From an uncultured bacterium (GTDB lineage Bacteria; Patescibacteriota; Gracilibacteria; Absconditabacterales; Absconditicoccaceae): a DNA stretch of 61,651 nt. The stretch is from NCBI GenBank assembly GCA_903953935.1, contig CAJBLF010000046.1, positions 1 through 61,651 on the forward strand, in the 5' to 3' direction. The translations under genes and the position numbers were made by a program. This document shows positions 43,737 to 53,050 of this stretch, in pieces. Below the pieces are notes generated by a model. It did no database searches, was not told the DNA's origin, and saw only the letters and a list, made by a program, of their open reading frames with translations. Numbering within the stretch: the stretch's first letter is position 1; each line of letters begins with the position of its first letter.

Positions 43737-43994
43737 TTATGCAGCTACAAGCTCTTCGTATCCATGAAAATTTCTTATGGTTTCAAGATCTCTTCTGATG
43801 GCATCATCCATACCTGGATATGTTTTTTCCCATGTTTCGAGATATTTTATTAATTCCAAGAAATTTTCTTTGGTCGGTATCCATACAAAATTCTTGTCTG
43901 TCTGTTTACATAGTGGTAAAATTCTAGATAATGAACTTTGTGCTATGATATTCCAATACCATTCGTTGTACTCTTTTTTTCTTTGGTCTGTCAT
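43737..43994 (-). CDS. Small hypothetical protein
   Basis: An 85-aa soluble, Trp/Tyr-containing helical protein (KEYNEWYWNIIAQ, NFLELIKYLETWEKTYPGM). No membrane segment and no family is recognised. The strong terminator right behind it and normal codon use support a real gene. Divergent to the next plus-strand gene. Confidence 0.55.
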   Translation of the reverse strand: MTDQRKKEYNEWYWNIIAQSSLSRILPLCKQTDKNFVWIPTKENFLELIKYLETWEKTYPGMDDAIRRDLETIRNFHGYEELVAA

Positions 43995-44130
43995 ATTTTT
44001 TTGTATTTTTTTTGTTTGTGAGACCTACCATACAAAACCCTCCAACAAAAACAAGAGAAAAACAAATTGTTGCAATCTTTATAGGTATGATTACAAGACT
44101 ATATAGTTTTTTATTTTATTCCATATCTTT

Positions 44131-44334
44131 ATGGAACAGTTACAACGTCATTTTCAAAAAATATTAGCAAAAACCTCCGTCAAAAGACAAGATCTTGTAG
44201 AATTGAAACATGACTGTCAAAGTCGTAATCCACAGATAAGTAATGAATTGGCTCATATATTAGATGGTGTTTCTTGTGATGTTCCTCTTTCCAAAATACA
44301 GAAACTCAAAAAACTCTATGACAAACATTTTTAA
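44131..44334 (+). CDS. Small hypothetical protein
   Basis: A 67-aa basic helical protein (QRHFQKILAKTSVKRQ, ending KIQKLKKLYDKHF) with two Cys. No family is recognised. It lies 56 nt before the nuclease gene on the same strand, so it may be its partner. Confidence 0.5.
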   Translation: MEQLQRHFQKILAKTSVKRQDLVELKHDCQSRNPQISNELAHILDGVSCDVPLSKIQKLKKLYDKHF

Positions 44335-44390
44335 TATTTGTTGCTTTTTTTAGAAAAAATTGCAATAGGATTGGGTATCCTTATAAACCA

Positions 44391-45452
44391 ATGATGAATA
44401 ACCAATGAGTAATGCTACTTGATACATCACAAATCGATGATTTTATTTTCTTATCATATCTTATGAGACCTCAGTACAACCATACTTTGACGTGGTCTAC
44501 CACCAGGATTACTGTCCTAGAATATTGTAACAAGAAATACTATTTCAACTATTATCCTCATTCACTAAAGCCTATCAATGAAGACATTTGGCTTACTACG
44601 CTTATGCTCAAGAATCTCAAGAGTATGGATATGCGAGTTGGTGAAAAAACCCACCATTTACTTTCCGATTATCTCAATGCACTAAAAAAATGAGATCTAG
44701 ATGAAGAGGCTATCCAAACATTCAAAGATCGTGTAGTAGATGAGATGAGAAAAGAATTTGAAATTTCCAAAACTAGGGACTATACTACCTACGATAGAGA
44801 CAAAAAATTCTGACTCTCTGAACATTATTATGGTGAAGATGTAGATGCTAAACTTGAAGAAGTTATAGAAAAGGTACTTCATAACCTTGATGTCTTTCTT
44901 AAAAGTGATCGAAATGAAAAAGTTCAGCATTATTTTAAGACTGCCAAAACTGTTTTTGTTGAAAGACCGAGAGAAAAGGATTTTGATTCTATGAAACTCA
45001 ATCTTTCTTCTCTGCCAGAACTTAAAAACCTCAATGTCATGGCTGCTCCAGATTTCGGTGTAGTATTTTCTGACAATAAATATCTTATTATAGACTGGAA
45101 GACCTGACAGGAAAAAATTGATACTGATTGAACTTCCGATCAGCTCAAGATTTATGCGCTCAAGACTCTTCTCAAATCGAAGATTGATATCGATACCGTA
45201 GAAATAGAATGATATGAAGTTTATTTACCAAGTCTTAACAAAATTGGTAGCAGAATAGAAAAAATAGATATTGATCATATTATCCAGAAACTTAAAGACG
45301 ATATGGAATATCAAAAACAATTTCTTGTCGATGGAGATATTGTTATGAATGAACCATTGTCTCATGATCATTTTCCTAGGACTACTAGTGCAAAAAAATG
45401 TGCGAGTTGTACTTTTAGAAAGGTTTGTGGAGATTTAAAAAATATTGAATAA
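44391..45452 (+). CDS. PD-(D/E)XK nuclease family protein
   Basis: A 353-aa protein with the catalytic core of RecB/Cas4-type nucleases: an N-terminal ITVLEYCNKKYYFNYY motif, VMAAPDFGVV with the metal Asp near residue 224, and the D-x-K strand YLIIDWKTGQEK near residue 237, then a Q-containing helix (GTSDQLKIYAL). A C-terminal cluster (CASCTFRKVC) with the upstream Cys could bind an iron-sulfur cluster, as in Cas4/AddB. No CRISPR array or cas gene is nearby, so a repair role is more likely. UGA encodes the Gly in KTGQE and DTDGTS. The start could also be the ATG seven codons later. Confidence 0.82.
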
Positions 45453-45471
45453 AATGTTATTGAAATATGGA

Positions 45472-45503
45472 AAAATGGAAATGTGAATGTTTCCATTTTT
45501 TTT
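45472..45503 (+). terminator. Intrinsic terminator
   Basis: AAATGGAAA/TTTCCATTT stem with an 8-nt loop, continuing into T8, about 20 nt after the nuclease stop. Confidence 0.82.
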
Positions 45504-45535
45504 ATCTTAAAAATATTTTTGTATATATTTGGTTT

Positions 45536-45952
45536 TTATAAGATGTATACTAGGATACACAAACTTGTAATAATGGCTGAAGCTATATGCCATAAAGAAT
45601 GATTCCGTCAGTAATTTGATTTGGTTTCGTTGAAGTACAACCAAAGTGCTACAATTACTCATAGCATGGCTACTATAAAATATGGTTGAGTGAAATTCCC
45701 TAAAAAGCAGAGATAGAGATTATACGTCATCAGAAATATCGCAAATATTTCATCCTGTATTTTTCGTTTTTTTTCGTTTGCTCTGTGATATGCTAATGAA
45801 CCTATGATTACAAACCCAAGAATCACCGAAAGTGCATATATATTGAAATATACCGCAAGCCCCAAGGGAATTAGAAAAAATATATTACTTCGGGTTTTGG
45901 ATGGTATATGTTTCATGTCAGATATGCAATCAAATAAACGTTTTCTTAGCAT
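45536..45952 (-). CDS. Polytopic membrane protein, possibly CREST-like
   Basis: A 138-aa protein with four or five membrane helices (IFFLIPLGLAVYFNIYALSV, LGFVIIGSLAYH, AIFLMTYNLYLCF, YFIVAMLGVIVALWLYF, IASAIITSLCILVYIL). Polar residues sit where CREST-superfamily hydrolases (ceramidase, TMEM8-like) place metal ligands: YHRANE, IQDE and a C-terminal NHSLWHIASA. The family call is my inference from that pattern. Its ATG lies 2 nt after the stop of the glycosyltransferase gene, so the two are co-transcribed. Confidence 0.55.
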
Positions 45953-45954
45953 AT

Positions 45955-47091
45955 TTATTCCTGGATGAAATGAGGAAAAATTTTAATTTTCTCATTATCT
46001 ATTTTATAGGATGTATGCACTATATCTTTCATAAAACCGGATGGTACCAAAAATGTATCCATTCTTTTTTGTGCTTGTTGTTTTATCAATCAAAGAGACA
46101 AATATTTTCCTATTATTGCGAGTTTTTTTAATGGATTCTTTGTTGGGTAAGATGCTAAGAAATGTTTCCGTGTGAATGGTGTTTTTATCTGATGCTCACT
46201 AGTTAGTTGACTTGGAAATGGGTAAAAATATCCCAAATCATGTATCATCATTCGTTTTTTTGCGGTACTATATCTGCTTACTTGTATGGTCGCTCGCCCG
46301 AGATATCTCATGACGCTGTTATATCGGATGAGATCTGGTTTCGTGTTCTGTATCTTTCTTTTTAGTTTGATTGCTTCGTAAAAATTTCACATTCCCGTAA
46401 TGATTCCTAGATATTTCATAAATTTTCCTAGTGGTCACGATGGTACTGTTCCCCCACATAATTCTACTTCATATCCATGATCTTCCAGTAATTGTTTTGC
46501 ATCGTTGATATAGGTTTCTATTCCTCAAATTTTATTGATGAAATCTGATACTATGATTATTTTTTTGACTTCTTTTCCTGCAAGTGTATGAAAATTGACG
46601 ATCCGACTATCTTTTGAATATTGTTGAAATGTTGAAATGTTGAAATGTTGAAATGTTGAATTTTTTTTGGGGTCTGTACATACTTTTATTAGATTATATA
46701 ATTTTTGACCAGTGGTGGTTCATGGTTGGTGAGTAATATCGAGTTTTGGATCGATAAAATCTTTGAGTCCTCATTTGGCGTATCAGATGACGGGTAGTCA
46801 TCGCTGTATAGCATTTAATGCTGAAAGCCCAAAAGTTTCTAAGCATTCTGATGGCATGAGACAGTAATTACAATTTGATATGTATCTTTTTATGGTATCT
46901 AAGCTTTGTCGTCAAAAAAAATGAATATTTGAGTTTTCATTCGCTAATTCTTGGATTCTCTTTTCTCCGCTTCATGAACCAAAAATAAAAATTTCAACTG
47001 GTAATTCTTTTCAAAATCTTTCAATCATTTCGATTATACCATCGAATCATTTTTCTTTTTCAAGTCTGCCAAAGTAGAGTAGTCCGAGCAT
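45955..47091 (-). CDS. Circularly permuted GT4-type glycosyltransferase
   Basis: A 378-aa GT-B glycosyltransferase whose halves are in swapped order. Residues 1-150 are the usual C-terminal, donor-binding Rossmann domain: LLYFGRLEKEKGFDG, IFIFGSG, NIHFFGRQSLD and the E-x7-E motif in PSECLETFGLSALNAIQRGLPV (in parts). A low-complexity linker (STFQHFN repeats) covers about 145-165. Residues 180-378 are the usual N-terminal, acceptor domain (KIIIVSDFINKIGGIETYI, HGYEVELCGG), ending at the normal interdomain hinge (VPSGFMKDIV, IKIFPHF). In ordinary GT4 enzymes the second half comes first. The linker carries an 8-bp tandem repeat. The frame is continuous. The upstream CYTH gene ends 19 nt before this start. 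Confidence 0.78.
46624..46660. repeat. 8-bp tandem repeat in the glycosyltransferase linker
   Basis: TTGAAATG is repeated 4.6 times without error. It encodes the linker between the two halves of the permuted glycosyltransferase. Since 8 is not a multiple of 3, gain or loss of one unit would shift the frame and disconnect the two domains. Confidence 0.9.
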
Positions 47092-47109
47092 GCTATTTGA
47101 TAAATAAAA

Positions 47110-47661
47110 TTATTCAAATTTGAGTATATTGTAGCTATGAAGATCCATGTTGTGATTTTTGTAAATTTCTATCATTCACATATCCCCGACATCTTTTCAC
47201 TCTAATCATAGTGTTTTAAGCGCTTCTTCTACCTGTTGTTTTGATGGTGCCTCTATTTCTATATATGTAGGTATCATTGGTCGTGTATCTATACAAAATT
47301 CAATATCATTTCGTGAATATACTTTTCTTTTGTTTTCTTGATAAACCATTGTCTGTCGTTCTAGTTTTTGTAGTAATTCAGCCATGATATCAAAATCACC
47401 AACCTCAGTTTCCAATTCTTTTGTAGAACCTATTTCTAATCATCATCTTTCTTTGTACGTTAACGTTGTTTTGTCTCCTTGTTGGCGTAAACGAAATCGT
47501 TTGCCCGTATTTTCACTATGTGCTTGAACGTCAAATACTCGCCTTCTCATAAGCGTTTCTGGTTTAATGAGTTCTGCTCAAAGTTTGTGTAGTTTTTCTT
47601 CAATCTCAACTACGTTGATGTCGAGAATTTTGGTTTCGTATTCGTGAAACATAAATATCAT
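47110..47661 (-). CDS. CYTH-domain protein (class IV adenylate cyclase/ThTPase-like)
   Basis: A 183-aa protein with the family's N-terminal E-x-E-x-K signature as EYETKIL (residues 7-11 or so). Other family features follow: RRRVFDVQ, GKRFRLRQQGDKTTLTYKE, a middle ELETEVGDF strand, and the acidic YIEIEAPSKQQV motif. CYTH enzymes act on triphosphates with divalent metal; which substrate is used cannot be told. An ATG three codons downstream (giving MFHEYETK) is an equally good start. UGA encodes glycine in ERGGLEIG. Confidence 0.8.
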
Positions 47662-47699
47662 GATTACTGATTAAATGATACCACTTTTTTTCTTTTGTT

Positions 47700-48215
47700 T
47701 TATTTGATATGTATTCGATATCTTTGACTTGGTATTCCTTCGTCTTCATATTCTGAATCAAATATTCATCAGTTTTTTTGGATAACTTTTACAGAAGCAA
47801 TATTGCTTGTATCGCAGGTCAATAATGCATCTGTAATATTCATATCTTTACATTTTTCTAATGCTAATTTTAGTGCTTGAGAAGCATATCATTTTTTTCT
47901 TTCACTTGGTGTGATACCGTATCATATGTGTCCACTCGTAAACTTTAATGCATCATTGAGATAATGACGAATAGAAACTCCTCATACTACCTTGTCTTTT
48001 TCATCTATAAGGAAGTAGAGTGTTGCTGGTACGCGATTTGGTTGTATGTTTTTTCCTTCTCTATATTCTTTGCATCTTACAATGAATTCATCGAAGTTTT
48101 CTCATTCTCTTGGCTTCATCTGTCATGGGGTTATATGTTCTTTGTTTTCCAAAAATTCTTGTATCATTTTGAGATAGTCTTTTTCGTGCTTCTTTTCAGG
48201 GAATTCGAGTTTCAT
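47700..48215 (-). CDS. GNAT-family N-acetyltransferase
   Basis: A 171-aa protein. The acetyl-CoA site is visible as GHIGYGITPSERKKGYASQALKLAL near residues 97-121 (in parts), with the family's preceding strand VVGGVSIRHYL and the C-terminal TCDTSNIASVKVIQKNGG. The first 85 residues carry the variable acceptor side. The pattern is that of the large RimJ/YjcK-like group; the substrate is unknown. Several Gly codons are UGA (VVGGVS, SGHIGYG, KNGG). Confidence 0.85.
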
Positions 48216-48313
48216 AACGTGATCATATAAACTAAATAATGTTCCTTCTTTGGTGTAAAGAGGGGGACCGCGAGATGTGCGAGATTTTACTTATAATGTC
48301 TATAAAAATCATC

Positions 48314-48331
48314 TGTTCGTCTAGGCGAACA
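48314..48331 (-). terminator. Possible weak terminator
   Basis: TGTTCG/CGAACA stem with a 6-nt loop, followed on the minus strand after 5 nt by T5. It lies just beyond the 68-aa gene. Confidence 0.4.
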
Positions 48332-48340
48332 CCTCCTTTT

Positions 48341-48547
48341 TTAAGGGAGAAATTTTTCTTTTAATTTTTCTTTTCGTTCTTTTAGACCTAATTTTTGACC
48401 ATCAAGAACTTCTCAAGTATGTAATTTTCGTAGTATTGAAAGTGCTGCACATTCCTCACATTTTGTCGATTTCCCAAAGCTACATCATCCTTGTTCTTCC
48501 CATAATTTCATACAAAAATCTATTTCTTTTTTGATGTCTTCTTTCAT
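48341..48547 (-). CDS. Small Cys-containing protein
   Basis: A 68-aa protein with four Cys, three of them clustered (QGCSFGKSTKCEECAAL), followed by a basic helical tail. Possible metal binding. The start overlaps the end of trmD by 28 nt, which points to co-translation. Two UGA codons are used. I do not recognise the family. Confidence 0.6.
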
Positions 48548-49293
48548 GTTGTTGTCTTCTTATTAGATAAAATTTTAGTCTTTTTCTCTCTTCGTGCTTT
48601 GATATTTGCGTGGTGTCCACTGACAAGAATTTTTGGGATTTTCATTCCAAGTATATTGTCTGGTTTGGTGTATTGTGGATATTCCAGGTTATTCATATTT
48701 TGTGCGACGCTATAACTTTCATCTTGTCGGCTTGCTTCTTCCTTGATGACTCACGGGATGAGTCTTGTTATCGCTTCGATCATGATCATTGCTGGGACTT
48801 CACCGCCGAGCGTGATATATTGTCAGAGGGAAATTTTTTGAAATTGTTTAGGATATTTTTTTTTCATGTATTGCTCAAAGCGGTAGTCGATACCTTCATA
48901 TCTGGTGCAGACAAAAATGATATCCTGCCTTTCGCTTAATGTATGTGCGGTCTTCTGAGTAAAAATGTCTTTTGCGGGAGAAGGTAAGATAATTTTAAAG
49001 TCTTTTTCAACCCCCTCTTTTTGTTTTCTCTCCCTAACAGGGGAACCTTTAGCTTCTTTTAGTTTCTTGATGATGGATTCTACTGCTTGTATTGCAGGTA
49101 ATGCTTTCATGAGTAACCCAGCTCATCAACCGTATATTGTGTCGTCTACTGTTTGATGTTTATCTGGGCAAAATGTTCTAGGATTGGTAAATGTGAACGT
49201 AATAATATTTTTTTCTTGAGCTTTTTTGATAAGCGAAGTTTCGATGAAACTTTTGAAAATATCTGGGAAAATGCTGACTATGTGAATATGCAT
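48520..49293 (-). CDS. trmD: tRNA (guanine37-N1)-methyltransferase TrmD
   Basis: A 257-aa SPOUT-fold enzyme that methylates G37 next to the anticodon and so prevents frameshifting. Signatures: MHIHIVSIFPDIFKSF at the start, DDTIYGGGAGLLMK near residue 52 (two of its glycines UGA), the knot region ILPSPAKDIFTQKTAHTLSE, FVCTRYEGIDYRFEQYM, and SLGQYITLGGEVPAMIM followed by RLIPGV. With code 25 the frame runs seven residues past the apparent TGA end to a TAG. Confidence 0.94.
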
Positions 49294-49363
49294 GACTTTA
49301 AAATAAGTAGTGAAAAACTGGTTTTTGTCGTATTTTCAAATCCTCCATCTGCATCGGCGGATA

Positions 49364-49412
49364 TCCTAAGACTTTCGCTTAGGACTGTAGCCTCCTCCTT
49401 TATCAAGGAGGC
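49364..49412. promoter_or_regulatory. Two hairpins between pilin and trmD
   Basis: TCCTAAG/CTTAGGA (7-nt loop) at 49,364-49,384 and GCCTCCT/AGGAGGC (9-nt loop) at 49,390-49,412. They fall in the 126-nt gap after the pilin stop and before trmD. No T run follows on either strand. They may be an RNA-processing or leader structure. Confidence 0.4.
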
Positions 49413-49418
49413 CATTAG

Positions 49419-50003
49419 TTAGAATCCTTTGGCTATATATTGTACTAATCTGATAATAACATAGGAAGAGACAACTATAAGCAATCCTACGAGTGATCAT
49501 ACAATACCTTTTTTTGCATTAGCAGGATCTTTTCCTGAACTCGCTGCAAAGATAAACATGAGTCCTGATGCAATAAGTGCAACGGTAACTAATGTTCCGA
49601 TAAACATGGTTGCTGAAAGTACTACATCTTGTACAAACTGTCCTACTGACGTTTGATCTCATGTGTTTCTTGTGCTTTGTCTGATGCCTAGAGTATCATA
49701 AATATTGAGTTTGCATTGTCCGTTAACGAGTGAATTTTCATCGCACGTGATTCCCATTACTGAGGTGGGGCTTCAGGTGTTTATGCTATTCATTGTTGCT
49801 TCATATCATGGACATCCAGGTGATCATGGACATTCTCCTCATCCAGCAGGTGGATTTCCTGGAGGAGTAGGGTTTGTTGGATTTTCTCATGGACATCCTT
49901 CTGCTGTAGGATTTGCTAGGCACGGATCAAAAGGTCAACCAGCAAAACTAAAGTTTATTCCTATACATAATACAATAAAAAAACTTAATATTGTTTTTTT
50001 CAT
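49419..50003 (-). CDS. VirB2-like pilin with Cys/Pro/Gly-rich head
   Basis: A 194-aa protein. A signal peptide (KKTILSFFIVLCIGINFSF, cleaved after FAG or nearby) is followed by a 45-residue segment of Pro, Gly, Asn and Cys (NPTAEGCPGENPTNPTPPG, GECPGSPGCPG), with glycines mostly UGA. The C-terminal half has two membrane helices (VLSATMFIGTLVTVALIAS and GSLVGLLIVVSSYVIIRLV) around a basic turn (GKDPANAKKG), as in VirB2/TrbC pilins. The topology matches the pilin at 22.7 kb, but the head is different. Confidence 0.75.
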
Positions 50004-50067
50004 GAAGTAGCTAAGAGACTAAAATTTGCTTAATAATAGCCGAATGATTGACAAACGGTAGCTGTTT

Positions 50068-50409
50068 ATGAACAAAGCGAATATACTAATTCTCCTTGAT
50101 TTTGCAAACACAGATGCTTACCCTCTTGGTATGAAATCACTCAAAGACTCACTTAGAAAAACACTAGCCCATAGGCATCTGTGAAGAGCTATGGTTGGAG
50201 CAGTAGCATTGAATGCAGTCAGAACACTCTTGGATATACCCACCCTTGAATGATATGTCAGTTTCAATGTATTTTTTCTCAAAGTATCAGATCAAGCACT
50301 CAAGATACAGGTTTTCAAACAAAAAAATCAGATTTTACAAGAAGTAAATCTGGCGTTGGAGAAGATTGGCTATAAGACGAGAGTAGAAGAAATTCGTATG
50401 AAAAACTAG
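50068..50409 (+). CDS. DciA-like (DUF721) protein
   Basis: A 113-aa protein. The C-terminal half (VFFLKVSDQALKIQVFKQ, then QILQEVNLALEKIGYKTRVEEIRMKN in parts) follows the DUF721/DciA pattern of strand, helix and a final 'v-x-x-I-R' strand. DciA loads the replicative helicase in most bacteria lacking DnaC. The N-terminal half fits the expected helix (SLRKTLAHRHLGRAMVGAVA). Two UGA glycines. The stop lies 1 nt from the stop of the convergent gene. The call rests on a short pattern. Confidence 0.5.
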
Positions 50410-50410
50410 T

Positions 50411-50719
50411 CTATTCTTCTTTTTGATATTCTTTGAGATACATAGTTTCAAATTCGTCATATACGTTGGCCATAAATTGTTCGTAATTGGGTATTGTTTT
50501 ATCGAGATATTCGTAAATCTCTTTTTCGGGAGATCTTTTTTCTACAAGTTCCATAAATATTTCTGCTTGTTCATCAGTGAATTTGTTTGCTATATTCGTC
50601 ATCACTCGATCAAATATCATTGGTTCGATTTCTTCTATCATAAGATCAATTGCGTCGTCATCCAAATCAGGATTGGCTTTGATGATAAGTTGTTCTATAA
50701 ATGCTTCATTATCAAACAT
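50411..50719 (-). CDS. DUF5663-like acidic protein
   Basis: A 102-aa acidic helical protein (FIEQLIIKANPDLDDDAIDLM, then MIFDRVMTNIANKFTDEQAEIF) that resembles DUF5663, a small CPR family of unknown role. I place the start at MFDNEAF because the 15 codons before it are AT-rich leader sequence with a T-rich 5' side. No UGA codon. Confidence 0.6.
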   Translation of the reverse strand: MFDNEAFIEQLIIKANPDLDDDAIDLMIEEIEPMIFDRVMTNIANKFTDEQAEIFMELVEKRSPEKEIYEYLDKTIPNYEQFMANVYDEFETMYLKEYQKEE

Positions 50720-50841
50720 TATTTTTTTTAATAGTGTAAAATATATTACGTGTTTAGAGTACATATTGTTTTATAAAAAACAACATAAAGTATTTGTCTT
50801 TTCCTCTATATTTTTACATAAAAATAGTTTTTAATTTTCCC

Positions 50842-50869
50842 TTGACATTTGTTAGTAAATATATATAAA
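50842..50869 (+). promoter_or_regulatory. Sigma70-type promoter of the GC-rich gene
   Basis: TTGACA, 16 nt, TATAAA within TATATATAAAG, 90 nt before the ATG. The same layout is used at 16,080 and 38,420. Confidence 0.8.
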
Positions 50870-50958
50870 GATGTCGTCAATAAGAAAATCTCTTCTTGAT
50901 GGGGCAGACACCACCTCATTATAACGGCTCATAACAAAAACGAAAAATATTTGAACCT

Positions 50959-51408
50959 ATGAAAAAGTTATTTGTTCTCTTTATCCTTGTTGCTTTTGCA
51001 ACCGCCGCTATGGCCATCACTCCTGCTGATTCTACCAAAGCATCTGTTGCTAAGGTAAAGGAATTATCCAAGAAGGAGTACACCGTCATTGCCAATGGAG
51101 ACACGCTTACCGTAACTCCTGGGGATACGATCAATCAGGTTACCTTCGCTGTTTCCGACTCTGCCAAAGCTACCGGCAAGGTTGATTACCAGAATATCAA
51201 CGGTAAAAAAACCAAGGTGAAGCAGATTACTGCTCACGGAAAAACCTCCTGGGTAAAAGATGATCAGGATCTCTCCAAACCCATCACTATGTGGTGCGAC
51301 GAGGATGATGATACCAGTGATCCGATTGCCTCCGGTTGGTATGGCCTCATGGGACTTGTTGTCCTTCTCGGCGGATTCGCCTTCTGGAAGTATGTCTTCC
51401 GCGGCTAA
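50959..51408 (+). CDS. Small exported protein with C-terminal membrane segment, compositional outlier
   Basis: A 149-aa protein with a signal peptide (KKLFVLFILVAFATAAMA) and a hydrophilic, Lys/Asp/Thr-rich middle. A C-terminal sorting-like tail follows: an acidic CDEDDDTSD, a hydrophobic helix (GLMGLVVLLGGFAFWKYV) and a final RG. The function is unknown. The gene is about 50% GC in sampled lines, while its neighbours are nearer 25-38%. C-ending codons (ACC, GCC, ATC, TCC) are frequent, and all 11 glycines are GGN, none UGA. The sharp composition change, separate promoter and GC-rich terminator suggest recent transfer from a standard-code donor, or unusually strong codon selection on an abundant surface protein. 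Confidence 0.8.
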   Translation: MKKLFVLFILVAFATAAMAITPADSTKASVAKVKELSKKEYTVIANGDTLTVTPGDTINQVTFAVSDSAKATGKVDYQNINGKKTKVKQITAHGKTSWVKDDQDLSKPITMWCDEDDDTSDPIASGWYGLMGLVVLLGGFAFWKYVFRG

Positions 51409-51433
51409 ACTCCCCGCTATTATTAAAATTTTT

Positions 51434-51466
51434 GACTCCTGGTATGCCCAGGGGTCGCTTTTTTTA
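51434..51466 (+). terminator. Strong intrinsic terminator
   Basis: A 9-bp stem GACTCCTGG/CCAGGGGTC (one T-G pair) with a 5-nt loop, then GC and a T run, 25 nt after the outlier gene. Its GC content matches that gene rather than the surroundings. Confidence 0.92.
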
Positions 51467-51487
51467 TTGTTTTTTTTGGTAATTGTA

Positions 51488-53050
51488 TTATTCTGTACAG
51501 ATATATACTTTGCTTCCTATTTCTATCTGATCGTAAATGATACCAAATCCTGGGATGTTGGGACATCCGTGAGTAATACTATTATCATCTATTGTGCTTG
51601 ATTGTATTGCTTCTTCATATTTTTCTGGATTACTTGGTGGTTCGTAAATAGCATGAAGTGCTAATCATCGTTGTTTGTATTTAAATCTTTCTTCTTCATT
51701 TCCTTCATTGTCTATAGGTACTATGTTTATCCCTCTTTTTGGTCCATCTACTTTGTATCAACTTTGCAATCATTCTATGACTTGTTTGACTTTGAATAAT
51801 CCCGTTGGTGTATTTCTGTTCGTCTCTCATCTCACGTAAATTTTTTTGCCATTTCCTATTTTATAGTGATCATATGGCATAAAAGCACTCCTTTTTCCTA
51901 AGTCTGCGCCTATAAGGATTGGTTGAGTATCTATTAGCATATGATTTTTATCGAAAAAATATTCTTTACATGTTTTTTTGGAAAGTATGAGATAGGAGAG
52001 ATTTTCATGTGAAATTTGTCCGTTGAGAAATTCTTTATATATTTCTTTGACGTCATCTGGAATATTGGTTGAATGTATAACGTCTTCTCATGATAGTCCG
52101 AAGAGAGGATTCTGTATCCTTTTTAGGGTGTTTTGATCTATGATTCCTGTCGCTTGATTGGATGTGTATTCAGATGTCTTTTTCATTCCATACATTTCTT
52201 GAAGTCAGATGATATTTCCTATTTTGATGAAATTTATTGCTTTTTTTTGTATTTCATGTTTTCTTATATTGTTTATTGCATTAGTAATTTCTTCATATGT
52301 TACGCCTTGTATTTTGTTTTCTGGTATATTTTGTTGAAATTCTTCTCTATCTATTGTTTCCTGTTCTGTTATTTGTTCATCGTCAGCTTTCTTTTTGTCT
52401 ATACCTTGTTCTGTATCATATATTCTTTTGTTTTTCGTGTCTTTCTGTGCTCGTGCTCGTATTGCTCGTATTAAGCTTGCTGTAATTGTTATGATACCTA
52501 AACCTAAACATATCTTCTTTACTATTTTTGTTACTACTGGATTCTTGTTTATTTGTATCATCTCCTTTATATCTTTCAAAGATTTTCCTTTGAATGCTTT
52601 TTTTATTTCTGTTTTTTCTTCTGGGGTGATATCTATTTTTTTATGTTCTATTGCTTTCTTAATTTCTGTTTTCTTCTGTTTAATCAAAACATCTCTTCAT
52701 CTTTTTCCTGTAAGAAGTTTGTATGCTTCTCTCACTTTTTCTGGTATTCTAGTTCTTTGTTTCCCTATATAATGATCTAATATCGCTCCTATATTTTTCA
52801 TAAGATCCGACTCATCTTTTTTGATGAGATTACTTATTTGTTTTGGTAAAGGATTTTCCTTGTCTTTTATTTTTTTCCGTACATTATTTTTAAGTTCGTT
52901 TACTCTGATGCTAAATCCATTATCATCATTGTATATTATTATATCCAATCTTTTTCCTTGTGATCTATAGGGAATCTTTACTACTCCTGGTCTGAGTAAT
53001 TCTGTATCTGATATTTTTGCTGTTTTTTCTTTGTTTTGATTGATGTTCAT
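51488..53050 (-). CDS. Membrane-anchored L,D-transpeptidase (YkuD fold) with shared N-terminal domain
   Basis: A 520-aa protein. Residues about 18-117 are the N-terminal domain shared with the next two upstream genes (RPGVVKIPYRSQGKRLDIII through IPEKVREAYKLL). A charged helical region follows, then a membrane helix near residues 173-190 (ICLGLGIITITASLIRAI), and the C-terminal YkuD domain: GLALHAIYE and the catalytic box SITHGCPNIPGFG near residues 495-507, with Cys as nucleophile. Such enzymes cross-link peptidoglycan or attach proteins to it. The ATG overlaps the stop of the VanY-type gene (TAATG). Last gene of the envelope operon. Confidence 0.85.

Noticed and set aside
44391-45452. Cas4
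   Set aside because: The nuclease has the fold and a Cys cluster, but there is no CRISPR context, and the length and Cys spacing fit repair nucleases as well.
46624-46660. CRISPR array
   Set aside because: The units are 8 bp with no spacers; no array or cas gene is present in the window.
49705-50010. Plus-strand His/Gly/Pro-rich reading frame
   Set aside because: It is the antisense of the Pro/Gly/Cys-rich head of the pilin, which has a signal peptide and membrane helices.
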